Source of the DNA: Candidatus Zixiibacteriota bacterium
GTDB lineage: Bacteria; Zixibacteria; MSB-5A5; GN15; FEB-12
Direction of reading: 5' to 3'
DNA: 58,726 nt
NCBI GenBank assembly: GCA_020351995.1
Contig: CP070674.1
Location: 803,862 to 862,587, forward strand
The notes beneath the pieces were generated by a model, which was not told where the DNA came from, did not search any database, and saw only the letters and a list, made by a program, of their open reading frames with translations. Below, piece after piece: positions 34,518 to 43,804 of this stretch; the first letter of the stretch is position 1; every line of letters begins with the position of its first letter. Made by a program: the position numbers and the translations under genes.

Positions 34518-37500
34518 CTATTTGAGCATAAGCATTGTTTTGGTGGCAACCTCGTCACCAGCCTCCAGTCGATAGAAATAGACGCCAGATGCGACCCTGT
34601 CGCCATTTGCGTTGTCGCCGTACCATTCGACGGTATGCACACCAGCGGGCATGTTGTCGACGTTGATCAATTCCTTCACCTGCTGGCCAAGAATATTATA
34701 GACGCGGAGCTTCACTGCACCTGGCCGCGTCAAGGTGAGGGTAATAATTGTGGATGGGTTGAAGGGGTTGGGATAATTCTGGCTCAGTGTAAACGATGGT
34801 GCCACATCGGCGGGGCCCTTGGCCGGTTCGCCCGGCGTCAGGGAACGGAAGATAGCGTCGAGAAGTTCCCGGGCCGACTCAGGCTGCATATACCACAGAC
34901 TGAACCCAAACAGATATGTCTCCGCTTCGGCGGTGAGTGTCTTGACTCCGACGGGGTCACCTTCTACCCAAGAAGTTGTCGGATAAAGGGACCGATACAC
35001 GTGGCTTATGCGGCCGCGGTCATTGACATCGAAAGTGGCGACACTTGGAGGAGTCTCAGTCTCCCACCAACATTCGACAACATCACTGAAGGTGCTGCGC
35101 GTCTGGTCATAGCCGACGGCAGGGAGTGATGGAATTGCCGGTTCTGCTTCGCTAAATCCGAAACAGGTGTCCGGAGAGGATCCGCACCACCCTGTATAAG
35201 GGTAGAAGCCTATGCCGTAATAGAACAATTGATCTACGCCGAAAAATCTCTGCACGAAATCATAATCCAGAGGATACCACTTTGCCTCCCACCTGATCTC
35301 AGGTATGAAACCTTCCAGACCGCCGCAATAAATCAACTTACCGCCCGAAACCAGGTAATTGGTGACGCACGCAGTTTTGGTTTCAAAGCCCTCTGTAAAG
35401 AACGGGTACCAGTTGTCTTCGTTAATAATCAGCCACTTGTAGTTGGTGAGGTCGCGCCAATCGATGCACGCGGAGAGATCGCTCCGGCAATCGTACTTGG
35501 CCGCCGTGTCGGTGACACTGTAGATAGCGTAGGTGTATCCTTCAAGGATGTTCTCAAAGAAGGCGCGAACGGAATCCGGACGTGCCCAGTTAGTCGGCAA
35601 ATTGGTGAGTACGAGCACGTCCTTTTCGAAACCCCCGATGGCACAACTATGAGCAACATCGGAGAAGCGGCTCTCACAGCCGTCTTTATCCACGGCCGTG
35701 ATTATGTAACAGGCGCCGTCGAGCGGCGCAGTATCGACAAACTCGTACACATTTCCTTCCACCACCGCGTATGTATCCATGGCGTAGAAGTAGTATGTTA
35801 CGCCATCGATGACGATTATGTCTTTAGGCGGTATGATGTCGGCAAACTCCCCGCGGTCATAGAACGGATAGTACTTATCCTGCAGTGTCGTGGTGTCATC
35901 GAAACGATACACATTGTAATGGTCCACGCTGACACCATTGGGTCGCGACCAGCTGATGATTGGGAACTGCTGGCAGCCTTGCGGACTCTCGGAGGTGCAG
36001 TCCGGGTTGAATGTCACAACCGACGCGTCGATGCCGGGCGAAGATTGATTTCGGCAGTCTATCACTACCGGCACACTCAAGTCACCTGAAGCGGAGGACG
36101 TCCGATGGGCGACCGAGGCAAAGTACACACGGCCCGGATTGAGTTTATCGAAGGTGAAGTCATTCTCAGTTCCTATAGACGTGTATAACTCGTATTCGGG
36201 CGCAATCCATGGTGGCACCACGCCCGGGTAGGGAATTTCCTCCTCGGGGATTTCTGCCAGAAAGATGTCATGACCGGCGATATTATCGAACGCCCACGGA
36301 TCCCATTCAATTATCGCCGAGTTGTGGTCCTGACCAGCTAGACCGAGGCCGATTGGAGGCAGTGCGGGGTCCAGCAATTGACCGGCTTTCTGCAAGGCCA
36401 GTCCGGCTCTATCAATCAAGTTATCAAAGTTCAGACCGGCCAGGAAGTCGTCCGGAAAATCGGGCAACAGTGTCCCGTTAGAGGGTACAACGTGTATGTC
36501 TTCGCCGGAGATCATAGCCAATAGCAGCCGTAGATCTTCGCCCGGGGCAAGGTTGAACGGTCCCCAGGACAAGAGGAATTTGGTGTCCCCTCCATCGGCA
36601 AGAGCTGCCGCGATATCCTGGTTAGGATAAAGCCACTGAGGGTCATCTTCCTCGATAGCGGCAGTATAGATCTGGTCGTAATCCCACTCATCGTGGCTCA
36701 GAATATAGTACTTGTTGATGTCACCTTCAGGAGTACCAAGGCCGCCGGTGCCAAAATCGAAAAATGGGTCGTCCGGGGTGCCTTTCTGACGCGGCCCGAA
36801 ATCACGCGAGGCCACGGGGTCGCTGACCCACCAGTTAAAGTTTTCCCTGGTGACGGCACGCGACGAGGCCAGCAGCTTAACCGCAAAACATTTCCGAAGA
36901 CTGGTATTGGGATCGAATGCTCCCAGCTCAGGATCACCATCATTGTCAATTACGTAAGCGATTTCCTGGTCCGGCAGCGAGCCGGCCAGATCATCGGTGA
37001 ATCCACCGGATACGTAATCCAAGTTAACATCGGCTTCGGCATAGATTCCAACATATGCATCCTCGATTAACTGATCACCAATGTTTGTCATGGCGACATC
37101 ATAGAGAATAAAATCTTGATAATCATCGCTCGTCCATGCGTGGCTTCTATTCGCAATTTTCAGCTTGAGCGGAATATGCGGTCTGCCGAGCCACCAGTCA
37201 TATGGGACGCCTTCCGTCATTGTGTCAGAAAATATAGCCCGCATAGAATAGTCAGTATCGTACTCAAACGGCATTATGGAACCTTGATCTCGAAAACGAG
37301 GCGGATAATACTCAGCTCCCCATTGGGACCACCCGTCATTTCCAGTAGAGACCAGGGTGTCGCCGTTTACAATGCCTCCGATCCAAAAAGCTCCGGCCAA
37401 CAGATACTCTTGCCCATGGCCGGGTGGCGATTCGAACCGTACTGGGGGCCACGATTGTACAGTATAGTGCCATAAATCCCAGTTGAGTCCGAATACGCCA

Positions 37501-37721
37501 AAGCAGTCGAAAGCAGCGTTGATCATGCCGGTCTGCTGCACGCCATAGAAGGTGGGCCAGTCAATTATGGGATCGAAGCCTGCGCTCACAGATATGGTAG
37601 GATTTTGGTCCGGGGCACGGCGGACCTCAGACGAATGGAGCATGTCGCGAGACCAGCCGGGCGATACCAATATCAGTAAAGCCAGGAGGCTCACACCCGT
37701 TACGAAACGATTTGAAATCAT
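34518..37721 (-). CDS. Large secreted protein with NPFNP T9SS/FlgD-like C-terminal domain
   Basis: A 1067-aa protein with a signal peptide (VTGVSLLALLILVSPGWS). The N-terminal half is a long region I cannot assign; it includes many Asp/Gly loops and aromatic patches. FN3-like strands occur near 490-560 and 580-700. The C-terminus (SFTLSQNYPNPFNPSTIITL, then VYNILGQQVKEL ... ASGVYFYRLEAGD) is the classic sorting/anchoring domain. The leader has GGGAGGG upstream of the ATG and a very good promoter. It is a lone gene. Probably secreted and cleaved or anchored at the cell surface; function unknown. Confidence 0.8.
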   Translation of the reverse strand: MISNRFVTGVSLLALLILVSPGWSRDMLHSSEVRRAPDQNPTISVSAGFDPIIDWPTFYGVQQTGMINAAFDCFGVFGLNWDLWHYTVQSWPPVRFESPPGHGQEYLLAGAFWIGGIVNGDTLVSTGNDGWSQWGAEYYPPRFRDQGSIMPFEYDTDYSMRAIFSDTMTEGVPYDWWLGRPHIPLKLKIANRSHAWTSDDYQDFILYDVAMTNIGDQLIEDAYVGIYAEADVNLDYVSGGFTDDLAGSLPDQEIAYVIDNDGDPELGAFDPNTSLRKCFAVKLLASSRAVTRENFNWWVSDPVASRDFGPRQKGTPDDPFFDFGTGGLGTPEGDINKYYILSHDEWDYDQIYTAAIEEDDPQWLYPNQDIAAALADGGDTKFLLSWGPFNLAPGEDLRLLLAMISGEDIHVVPSNGTLLPDFPDDFLAGLNFDNLIDRAGLALQKAGQLLDPALPPIGLGLAGQDHNSAIIEWDPWAFDNIAGHDIFLAEIPEEEIPYPGVVPPWIAPEYELYTSIGTENDFTFDKLNPGRVYFASVAHRTSSASGDLSVPVVIDCRNQSSPGIDASVVTFNPDCTSESPQGCQQFPIISWSRPNGVSVDHYNVYRFDDTTTLQDKYYPFYDRGEFADIIPPKDIIVIDGVTYYFYAMDTYAVVEGNVYEFVDTAPLDGACYIITAVDKDGCESRFSDVAHSCAIGGFEKDVLVLTNLPTNWARPDSVRAFFENILEGYTYAIYSVTDTAAKYDCRSDLSACIDWRDLTNYKWLIINEDNWYPFFTEGFETKTACVTNYLVSGGKLIYCGGLEGFIPEIRWEAKWYPLDYDFVQRFFGVDQLFYYGIGFYPYTGWCGSSPDTCFGFSEAEPAIPSLPAVGYDQTRSTFSDVVECWWETETPPSVATFDVNDRGRISHVYRSLYPTTSWVEGDPVGVKTLTAEAETYLFGFSLWYMQPESARELLDAIFRSLTPGEPAKGPADVAPSFTLSQNYPNPFNPSTIITLTLTRPGAVKLRVYNILGQQVKELINVDNMPAGVHTVEWYGDNANGDRVASGVYFYRLEAGDEVATKTMLMLK

Positions 37722-37787
37722 AAATCCCTCCCGGGGGTGTCAGATTTTCAGGTAAGGTGAGTACCACGGTGTCTGGGTAACCTTAGT

Positions 37788-37816
37788 ATTATAATAAACT
37801 TATACTTACCGATCAA
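37788..37816 (-). promoter_or_regulatory. Promoter of the 1067-aa protein gene
   Basis: Minus strand: TTGATC (37811-37816), 17 bases, perfect TATAAT (37788-37793). Leader of about 60 bases with a strong Shine-Dalgarno. Confidence 0.75.
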
Positions 37817-37823
37817 GTCGATA

Positions 37824-37910
37824 GTTCCCAGCAGCCTCTAAAGAACTTCGTGCTGGTGGGTATTCCAGACCGGTATCGGAGGTCGGGTTCGAATCCCATC
37901 GGGAGCGGCA
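37824..37910 (+). tRNA. Degenerate tRNA-like element, not a confident tRNA
   Basis: The 3' part has the T-loop box GGTTCGAATCC and ends CGGGAGCGGCA, reading like a T-arm, acceptor strand and discriminator with a changed CCA. The 5' GTTCCCA can pair with CGGGAGC except for one position. The span of 87 bases fits a tRNA with a long variable arm. However, the T-stem has two mismatches, no D-loop GG is visible, and no anticodon loop is clear. A competing hairpin (CCAGCA / TGCTGG) is strong. Possibly a decayed tRNA or an integration remnant. Confidence 0.2.
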
Positions 37911-37929
37911 CATGGACAGACCCAGCTTA

Positions 37930-38895
37930 TTAACGCAGTAGGTGTTCGCGGAAAATAGCCTCGATATTCGCCAATGTGTTGACCTGGAAAAGTTTTGGGC
38001 GGAGGATGGTGGCGTTGTGGAAACCAGTGACGTACCAGCCCAGATAGCGCCGCATCATCTTTATTCCACGCTCTTCCCCGTAATACTCAGCCATCAATCG
38101 GGCGTGCTCCAGGGCCAGTTCAATCTTATCCTTGGTCGTTGGCTCGGGCAATTTCTCGCCAGTATTTAAATAGTGATTTATGTGTTTGAATATAAGCGGA
38201 TTTTTCATCGCCGCCCGGCCAATCATCACAGCATCGCAACCCGTTTCATCAAACATGCGGCGAGCATCTTCGGGAGTATTGATATCACCATTGCCAATGA
38301 CCGCGATATCTACCGAGTCCTTCAGATTCTTGATAGCCGACCAGTCGGCTCTTCCGGAAAAGGCTCCCGCCCGGCTTCGGGCATGAAGGGTAATTGCGCC
38401 GGCTCCCGCTTTCTGCGCGATCTGCCCGGCCTGAATATAGACGGGGTTGGCGTCATCCCAGCCGGTCCGCATCTTGATTGTCACCGGTATCCCTGCGGCT
38501 CCTTCGACAGTGGCTTCGATGATGTCCCGCGTCAGGTCCATATCCTTGAGCACAGCCGCACCACCGTTTTTGTTGACTACTTTCTTAACGGGGCAACCGA
38601 AATTTATATCGATTACATCGGGGCCGTATTTTTCCACCGCGATTTGCGCGGCCTGTCTCATAACCTCCGGATTTGCCCCAAATAGCTGAATGGCAATCGG
38701 TTTCTCGTCGGGCCCGAACTCCATCATCGACAGAGTCTTCTGCTGATTTCGGATAATGCCTTCAGAGGATACCATTTCCGTATATGTCAAAGCCGCTCCT
38801 GCCTTTATGGCCAGGACCCGAAAAGGGCGGTTTGAGACCCCGGCTAAGGGCGCTAACAGCACACCTTTATGGCAGTTTAAGTTTCCTATCCTCAT
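37930..38895 (-). CDS. dusB: tRNA-dihydrouridine synthase (DusB-like)
   Basis: A 321-aa flavoenzyme that reduces uridine to dihydrouridine in tRNA D-loops. The first residues LLAPLAGVSNRPFRVLAIKA hold the FMN-binding start, the catalytic Cys is in INFGCPVKKVVNKNGG, and the FMN loops include TIKMRTGWDD and VIGNGDINTPEDA. The C-terminal helical domain recognises tRNA. The ATG at 38895 has no Shine-Dalgarno and lies 6 bases after the -10 box. Monocistronic, divergent from the FHA operon, and next to the tRNA-like element. Confidence 0.93.
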   Translation of the reverse strand: MRIGNLNCHKGVLLAPLAGVSNRPFRVLAIKAGAALTYTEMVSSEGIIRNQQKTLSMMEFGPDEKPIAIQLFGANPEVMRQAAQIAVEKYGPDVIDINFGCPVKKVVNKNGGAAVLKDMDLTRDIIEATVEGAAGIPVTIKMRTGWDDANPVYIQAGQIAQKAGAGAITLHARSRAGAFSGRADWSAIKNLKDSVDIAVIGNGDINTPEDARRMFDETGCDAVMIGRAAMKNPLIFKHINHYLNTGEKLPEPTTKDKIELALEHARLMAEYYGEERGIKMMRRYLGWYVTGFHNATILRPKLFQVNTLANIEAIFREHLLR

Positions 38896-38901
38896 GCCGA
38901 T

Positions 38902-38930
38902 AATATAATTAAGCCGAAACCGACCTACAA
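38902..38930 (-). promoter_or_regulatory. Promoter of dusB, close to the start codon
   Basis: Minus strand: TTGTAG (38925-38930), 17 bases, TATATT (38902-38907), 6 bases, ATG. Leaderless transcript expected. Confidence 0.55.
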
Positions 38931-39019
38931 GGAATTCAGGCGTAGGCGGCCCTTCGGCGCTGCAATTACATATTAATAGGAAGAACGAGAGTTATTAACA
39001 GATATCGAAAGGGTCGACC

Positions 39020-39715
39020 ATGGCCGAGATAGTTGTGAAATTCGATGATAAGGTCATCGAACGGATCGTAACAGAGAAGAAGCGTCTGAGTATCGGACGC
39101 ACGAAGGACAACGACATCGTCCTGGAAAATCGGGGGGTTTCCCGCAAGCACGCTCTTATCGAGTTCAATGACAAGGCCGCCATCGTTATCGACAATGAAT
39201 CACTCAACGGGACTTTCGTCAACAACCGGAAGATTACCGAGGAAGTTCTGCGTGATGATGATGTTATCACGATTGGCAAGTACTCTCTGATATACCACAG
39301 CGAGAGCAGCCAGGAGCATGACACCGGCGCTGATTTTGACGGCACCATGATTCTCAATACCAAACGCCAGAAAAAATTACTTGAAAACGACCGCAAGGAG
39401 AAGGAGATTGTCTCCAGATATGGCGGCTCGGTATTGCTTGGTGAAGACAATGCCGAATTCTCAGAATTCAAACTGGACCGTGATGTGGTCACGATTGGCA
39501 AGGCCAAGTTTGTGCATATCAAGGCCAAGGGTTTTTGGATCTCACCGATCCAGGCGAAAATCGCCAAGGAGAACAACTGTCACGTTTTGACCAACCTTGG
39601 CAAGAAAGGCAAAACCCTGGTTAACGGCGAGCCGGTAACCATGTGTAATCTGAAGAACGGAGATCTTGTCACTGTAGGCCGTACAACATTCAAGTTTGTA
39701 GAGGGAACTGGATAA
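39020..39715 (+). CDS. Protein with two FHA domains
   Basis: A 231-aa cytoplasmic protein. The first FHA domain (about 1-100) keeps the phosphothreonine-binding residues: GR in LSIGRTKDNDIVL, S and RKHA in GVSRKHALIEF, and N in NGTFVNN. The second (about 135-230) has the same fold pattern (VVTIGKAKFVHIKAK, KTLVNGEPV, GDLVTVGRTTFKFV) but lacks the Arg/Ser pair, so it is probably a non-binding copy. FHA domains read phosphothreonine. The next two genes code for a phosphatase-like enzyme and a kinase, so it probably receives the kinase signal. The Shine-Dalgarno is AAAGGG. Confidence 0.88.
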   Translation: MAEIVVKFDDKVIERIVTEKKRLSIGRTKDNDIVLENRGVSRKHALIEFNDKAAIVIDNESLNGTFVNNRKITEEVLRDDDVITIGKYSLIYHSESSQEHDTGADFDGTMILNTKRQKKLLENDRKEKEIVSRYGGSVLLGEDNAEFSEFKLDRDVVTIGKAKFVHIKAKGFWISPIQAKIAKENNCHVLTNLGKKGKTLVNGEPVTMCNLKNGDLVTVGRTTFKFVEGTG

Positions 39716-40444
39716 ATGAAACTCGCCTTGATATCTGACATCCATGGCAATCTAGAGGCACTAGTTTCGGTTCTAAAGCATGTCGAGAAGCAGAATGTTG
39801 ATGAGATTCACTGTCTGGGTGATGTAATCGGCTACGGCAGCGATCCCAGCGGCTGCCTGGAGTTGGTCGACAAGAGCTGTACTGTCAAGCTCATGGGCAA
39901 CCATGAGTACGCCGCGCTTGGGCTGGAAGATACCGACGATTACAATCCGGCGGCCCAGAAGTCGGCGATCTGGACCAGGTCTCAATTGTCGGACAAGGAA
40001 AAGGCCGTAATAGCGGAATTTCAGATGTCCCATGTTCTCAAGGATATGTTCCTGGTCCATGCCTCGCCGTTTGAACCGGAAGACTGGCACTATGTATTGA
40101 ACGCGGAAGCGGCGCTGGAAGCGTTCGAGCATCTGGATGAGAGAATTTGTTTTCTTGGGCATTCGCACGTCCCGCAGATTTACGCTGAACGCGAGGATGA
40201 CCTTCCCCGCTGCCAGACCGGTCATGATTTTCAGCCGGATGAAGAGAGCCGGTACCTGATCAATGTAGGCTCAGTCGGACAACCGCGAGATAATGATCCT
40301 CGCGCCTGTTACGTGACCTTTGACACTAATGAATACGAAGTGCTTTACCACAGGTCCGAGTACGATATAGAAACCGCCCAGGGCAAGATGGTTCAGGCCA
40401 ACCTGCCACGGATGCTGATTGCCCGGCTAGCCATGGGAAGATAG
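39716..40444 (+). CDS. Calcineurin-like metallophosphoesterase
   Basis: A 242-aa enzyme. Metal-binding motifs in order: DIHGNLEAL (D-x-H), GDVIGYG (GD), GNHEYAA (GNHE), VHASPFEP, and GHSHVPQ (GHxH). This set is found in phosphodiesterases and in some protein-phosphatase relatives. It starts at the base after the FHA stop and is followed 12 bases later by the kinase, so it may remove phosphates set by the kinase, or act as a nucleotide phosphodiesterase. Substrate not shown by sequence. Confidence 0.88.
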   Translation: MKLALISDIHGNLEALVSVLKHVEKQNVDEIHCLGDVIGYGSDPSGCLELVDKSCTVKLMGNHEYAALGLEDTDDYNPAAQKSAIWTRSQLSDKEKAVIAEFQMSHVLKDMFLVHASPFEPEDWHYVLNAEAALEAFEHLDERICFLGHSHVPQIYAEREDDLPRCQTGHDFQPDEESRYLINVGSVGQPRDNDPRACYVTFDTNEYEVLYHRSEYDIETAQGKMVQANLPRMLIARLAMGR

Positions 40445-40456
40445 ATCGAGGTCGCT

Positions 40457-42964
40457 ATGAACAAATACGCTTCATATATCCTGTACATGCTGATTTCGAT
40501 ACTCGTCGCTCTTCTGTTCGTAAATGGCTTTGCCCCCCTGGACGGCCTTCAGCGTTCGCTCAACGATTTCTTTTGCAGGTTTACGGCGGGCGACGGCGCC
40601 AGGCCCAACGTGGCTTTCGTCTCTATCGACAGCCGGGCGCAGGAGGAGTACGGTCAATGGCCATGGAACCACGATCTGATCGCGGACTTGCTGGCGGCCA
40701 CGGCGACCGGTGAGCCCAAGGCTATAATCGTGGATTTCGTGATATCGGAAGATGCCCGTCAGGACTCGGCGGATTTCACCGATATCTTAGCCGGTCAGTT
40801 GACCTGGATCGACAATGTCGTAATGCCTTACGATGTCGCCCTGGCTACATTCAGAAGCAATAAGACCTATACCCCCAAGCATCTGTTCGATTTCTCGGTG
40901 GCGGTAGATAATCCGCTGGGATTGATGGATGAGGATGCCAGTCTTCAGGTGAGAAAGGTTTTCCTCCCGGCGGAGAAGATCCTTGAAAGCGATCCGTACC
41001 TAGGCTATGACTATACCATGCCCGACGAAGACAAGGTACTGAGGCATCAGTCCATGGTAATGAACTACGCGGGTTACTATTATCCGTCGTTGGCTCTTCT
41101 GGGCGCCGCTGTCTATCTTGACGTCTCCCCGGCAGACATTAAGGTGATCGAAAAGAACGAGATTCAGGTCGGCACCAAAAGGCGCATTCCTATTAACGAT
41201 AAATCAGAGTACCTGATAAGCTTTTCCACGGAGGGTTCTTTTCAGAAGTTCTCCGCGGCCGATGTTCTGGCCGAGGGTTTCGATCTGAATCGCCTGAAGA
41301 ACAAAGTAGTCATTGTTGATTTTGAGGACTTCTCTTCAACCCAACAGTTCCGAACACCAGTCCACGGCCAGGCCAAGAAATCGCTTATAACGGCCAGTGT
41401 GGCAGAGAACATCGTCAATGACAATATCCTCACCCCCAAAACGGATATGACGCTGATCGGTCTCCTGCTCATTTTCGCCCTTGGCGGTATCTGTGCTTTT
41501 GTGCTTCCGCAGTTGTCCCTGCTTTATCGACTCATAGTCCTGGGGGCGGCCCTGGTGATAATGGCCAACATAAACTACTTCCTGTTCAGTTCTTTCAAGG
41601 TAATCGTCGATATGGTCTACTACGGCACAGAACTGATTCTTTTCATGTTGGCCTCTCCCGTACTGGATTCAGAATTTGTCAAAGGCATAACCGTGGATAA
41701 GAAGAAAAAAGCCCGTTCGGGCGTGCCGACCGTCAAGTTTGACTCCGAAACGGACAAGGATGACCGGCCGTCAGCAGTGCGTGAGATTATCTCGAGTCCG
41801 ACGGACCCCGAGAATCAGAAGACGACCGCGATTGACGGCGATGAACCCGAATTCCCGGCTGACCACCAGGCAATAAATATCGATGGTGATCCCGAAGAGA
41901 CGATTATAGCCGGCGATTCCGGTGAAGTCGAACATGAACCTGAAGAAGCGGCTCTGAGCCAGATCGATTCCGGTCCTGTCGATACCAAGGACACCGGCGA
42001 CACCGAGATTCCAGGCACCGGTCCGGAGATCATATCGGCAGGTGATTCACAGGGTCACAGCACCGCTGAGTCAGCGGGAATCACCCGGGCCGGCGAGAGC
42101 GGTTCTATCACCGGTGGCTTAGGCGGAGCTATGGATATAAAGAGTCTCGGTCGCTATCAGATAACGGGTACGCTTGGCAAGGGCGCAATGGGTCATGTTT
42201 ACAAGGGGATTGACCCCGCTATCAACCGGCCGGTGGCGCTCAAGACAATCCGCCTGGATTTCGTCAATGACCCGGATGAAATGGCCGAGCTCAAAGAACG
42301 CCTGTTCCGCGAGGCCCAGGCCGCCGGTAAGTTATCTCATCCCAATATCGTGACAATATATGATGTTGGTTCGGAGGGACACCTTCAGTACATCGCCATG
42401 GAATATCTTGAAGGACAGACTCTTGATGAGATGATTAAGAAGAAGACGAAATTCAATTATAAGATAATCGCGAAGATAATCATTCAGATTTGCAGCGCTC
42501 TGGAGTACGCGCACGAGGAAGGAATTGTCCACCGTGATATAAAGCCGGCCAACATCATGGTTTTGAAGGACTATCGAATCAAGGTTATGGATTACGGTAT
42601 CGCGCGAATCGACTCCAACTCCATGACCAAGACCGGGATCGCTATGGGAACCCCGAATTACATTTCGCCCGAGCAGTTGCGCGGTTTGCCGGTCGATTCG
42701 AGAGCGGATATCTTTTCGCTCGGCGTGGTATTCTACGAGATGCTTGTTGGACGCCGTCCTTTCCGGGGCGAGAATATCACTTCACTGATATATTCGACGC
42801 TCAATCACGAGCCGGAGAAACCATCAAATGTCAATCCTCAGATTCCGCTTCTGTTCGATCACATTATTGACAAGGCTCTGAGAAAGGTCCCGCAGGAGCG
42901 GTATCAAAAGGCCAGCGAGATGACAGCGGACCTGAATGAATTCGTGGCGTCATTTGTGAGTTAG
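40457..42964 (+). CDS. CHASE2-sensor serine/threonine protein kinase
   Basis: An 835-aa membrane receptor kinase. A first helix (YILYMLISILVALLFVNGF) leads to an extracytoplasmic CHASE2 sensor domain (about 30-330, with VAFVSIDSRAQEEYGQWPWN). Three further helices lie at about 335-420. An acidic, disordered linker (about 425-560) leads to a Hanks-type kinase at about 562-830: glycine loop TLGKGAMGHVYKG, ATP Lys in VALKTI (about 594), catalytic loop HRDIKPANIM (about 691), APE-like SPEQL. The magnesium motif is DYG instead of DFG. With the FHA and phosphoesterase genes it forms a signalling unit. GAGGTCGCT precedes the ATG. Confidence 0.92.
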   Translation: MNKYASYILYMLISILVALLFVNGFAPLDGLQRSLNDFFCRFTAGDGARPNVAFVSIDSRAQEEYGQWPWNHDLIADLLAATATGEPKAIIVDFVISEDARQDSADFTDILAGQLTWIDNVVMPYDVALATFRSNKTYTPKHLFDFSVAVDNPLGLMDEDASLQVRKVFLPAEKILESDPYLGYDYTMPDEDKVLRHQSMVMNYAGYYYPSLALLGAAVYLDVSPADIKVIEKNEIQVGTKRRIPINDKSEYLISFSTEGSFQKFSAADVLAEGFDLNRLKNKVVIVDFEDFSSTQQFRTPVHGQAKKSLITASVAENIVNDNILTPKTDMTLIGLLLIFALGGICAFVLPQLSLLYRLIVLGAALVIMANINYFLFSSFKVIVDMVYYGTELILFMLASPVLDSEFVKGITVDKKKKARSGVPTVKFDSETDKDDRPSAVREIISSPTDPENQKTTAIDGDEPEFPADHQAINIDGDPEETIIAGDSGEVEHEPEEAALSQIDSGPVDTKDTGDTEIPGTGPEIISAGDSQGHSTAESAGITRAGESGSITGGLGGAMDIKSLGRYQITGTLGKGAMGHVYKGIDPAINRPVALKTIRLDFVNDPDEMAELKERLFREAQAAGKLSHPNIVTIYDVGSEGHLQYIAMEYLEGQTLDEMIKKKTKFNYKIIAKIIIQICSALEYAHEEGIVHRDIKPANIMVLKDYRIKVMDYGIARIDSNSMTKTGIAMGTPNYISPEQLRGLPVDSRADIFSLGVVFYEMLVGRRPFRGENITSLIYSTLNHEPEKPSNVNPQIPLLFDHIIDKALRKVPQERYQKASEMTADLNEFVASFVS

Positions 42965-42986
42965 TGAGCCCGGAGCATAGCTAGAG

Positions 42987-43016
42987 AAAGCCGCTGCCTT
43001 ACAGGCAGCGGCTTTT
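42987..43016. terminator. Bidirectional intrinsic terminator
   Basis: AAAGCCGCTGCC / GGCAGCGGCTTT stem with a TTACA loop and TTTT on the plus side. It ends the kinase operon and the minus-strand 11-gene operon. Confidence 0.9.
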
Positions 43017-43073
43017 CCTTTTGCTCGGGGCTGCAATTTAATGCCGCGGCGAGTCACCTGGACAAACCGCGGG

Positions 43074-43541
43074 CTATTTCTTCTTTTCGTCTGAAAGGAT
43101 ATCTTCAGCAAGCGACAGGGCCACCCCGGATAGCATCACCTCGACGCCCAGTTGAGTGAAATCAGATGAAATCAGCCCCTTGTTAAGGGCGGCATAAAGT
43201 GAACAGGAGGCGCCCCTCTCGACGACCAGGCCGGACAACCGATCTCCCGATTCGGACACGAAGGTTACCTCACCCAACTCTCCCGAAATGACATAACCGG
43301 TACAGTTGTGAAGCTGAAGATGGGAATTACCGGTATAAACCACTACCAGCATACCCCTGGTCTTGCCGAAACTGGTTTCGGGGAAGATTTCCAGTGAGAG
43401 GGTCCGCCGTTCCTCATGGTTAATGAGCTTTAAACGAAACTTATCCGGATCTTCAGCAATCTTGTCGGCGCCGAGAACTCCGCCTATTTTCTCAGCTTCT
43501 TCTTTGCTGAATCTTTTCCCGTTGGCGTGTTTTTTTTCCAT
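43074..43541 (-). CDS. Hypothetical protein at the end of the large operon
   Basis: A 155-aa soluble protein with no known motif. A basic N-terminus (MEKKHANGKRFSKEEAEKIG) is followed by beta-rich sequence (RTLSLEIFPETSFGKTRGML, VVVYTGNSHLQLHNC) and a helical end (LSGVALSLAEDILSDEKKK). No Shine-Dalgarno is visible and the gap to tatA is 21 bases, so it is probably expressed as the last gene of the operon. Function unknown. Confidence 0.65.
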   Translation of the reverse strand: MEKKHANGKRFSKEEAEKIGGVLGADKIAEDPDKFRLKLINHEERRTLSLEIFPETSFGKTRGMLVVVYTGNSHLQLHNCTGYVISGELGEVTFVSESGDRLSGLVVERGASCSLYAALNKGLISSDFTQLGVEVMLSGVALSLAEDILSDEKKK

Positions 43542-43562
43542 ACTGTCGGAAATCTGATTTAT

Positions 43563-43775
43563 CTAACCGTTTTTATTCTCTGTATCGTTCTTCTTTTCGG
43601 AAGGTGGCTCTTTCATCGAGCCTTTAATCTCGTTCGTCGTATCTTTCATAGCGCTACGAAACTCCCGAATACCTTTGCCCAAGCCCTGTGCAATATCGGG
43701 CAGGCGCTTGGCCCCGAACAACAGCAAAATCACCAAAAAGACGATCAGTAATTCCCAGGGACCCATTCCAAACAT
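43563..43775 (-). CDS. tatA: TatA/TatB-type twin-arginine translocase subunit
   Basis: A 70-aa protein: one transmembrane helix (WELLIVFLVILLLFGAKRLP), the Phe-Gly hinge in LFGAKRLP, an amphipathic helix (IAQGLGKGIREFRSAMKDTT), and an acidic/basic tail. TatA forms the pore used to export folded proteins with twin-arginine signals. TatC is not in the window. The upstream ribosome-binding site is almost the full anti-Shine-Dalgarno complement (CCAGGAGGTG), consistent with the high amount of TatA cells need. Confidence 0.92.
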   Translation of the reverse strand: MFGMGPWELLIVFLVILLLFGAKRLPDIAQGLGKGIREFRSAMKDTTNEIKGSMKEPPSEKKNDTENKNG

Positions 43776-43804
43776 AATTACACCTCCTGGTGTTGTAGTC
43801 TAAT

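Noticed and set aside
34356-36089. Two long plus-strand frames (257 and 286 codons) antisense to the 1067-aa secreted protein
   Set aside because: They are shadows of a protein with a signal peptide and an NPFNP sorting domain; no domain or ribosome site is seen in the plus frames.
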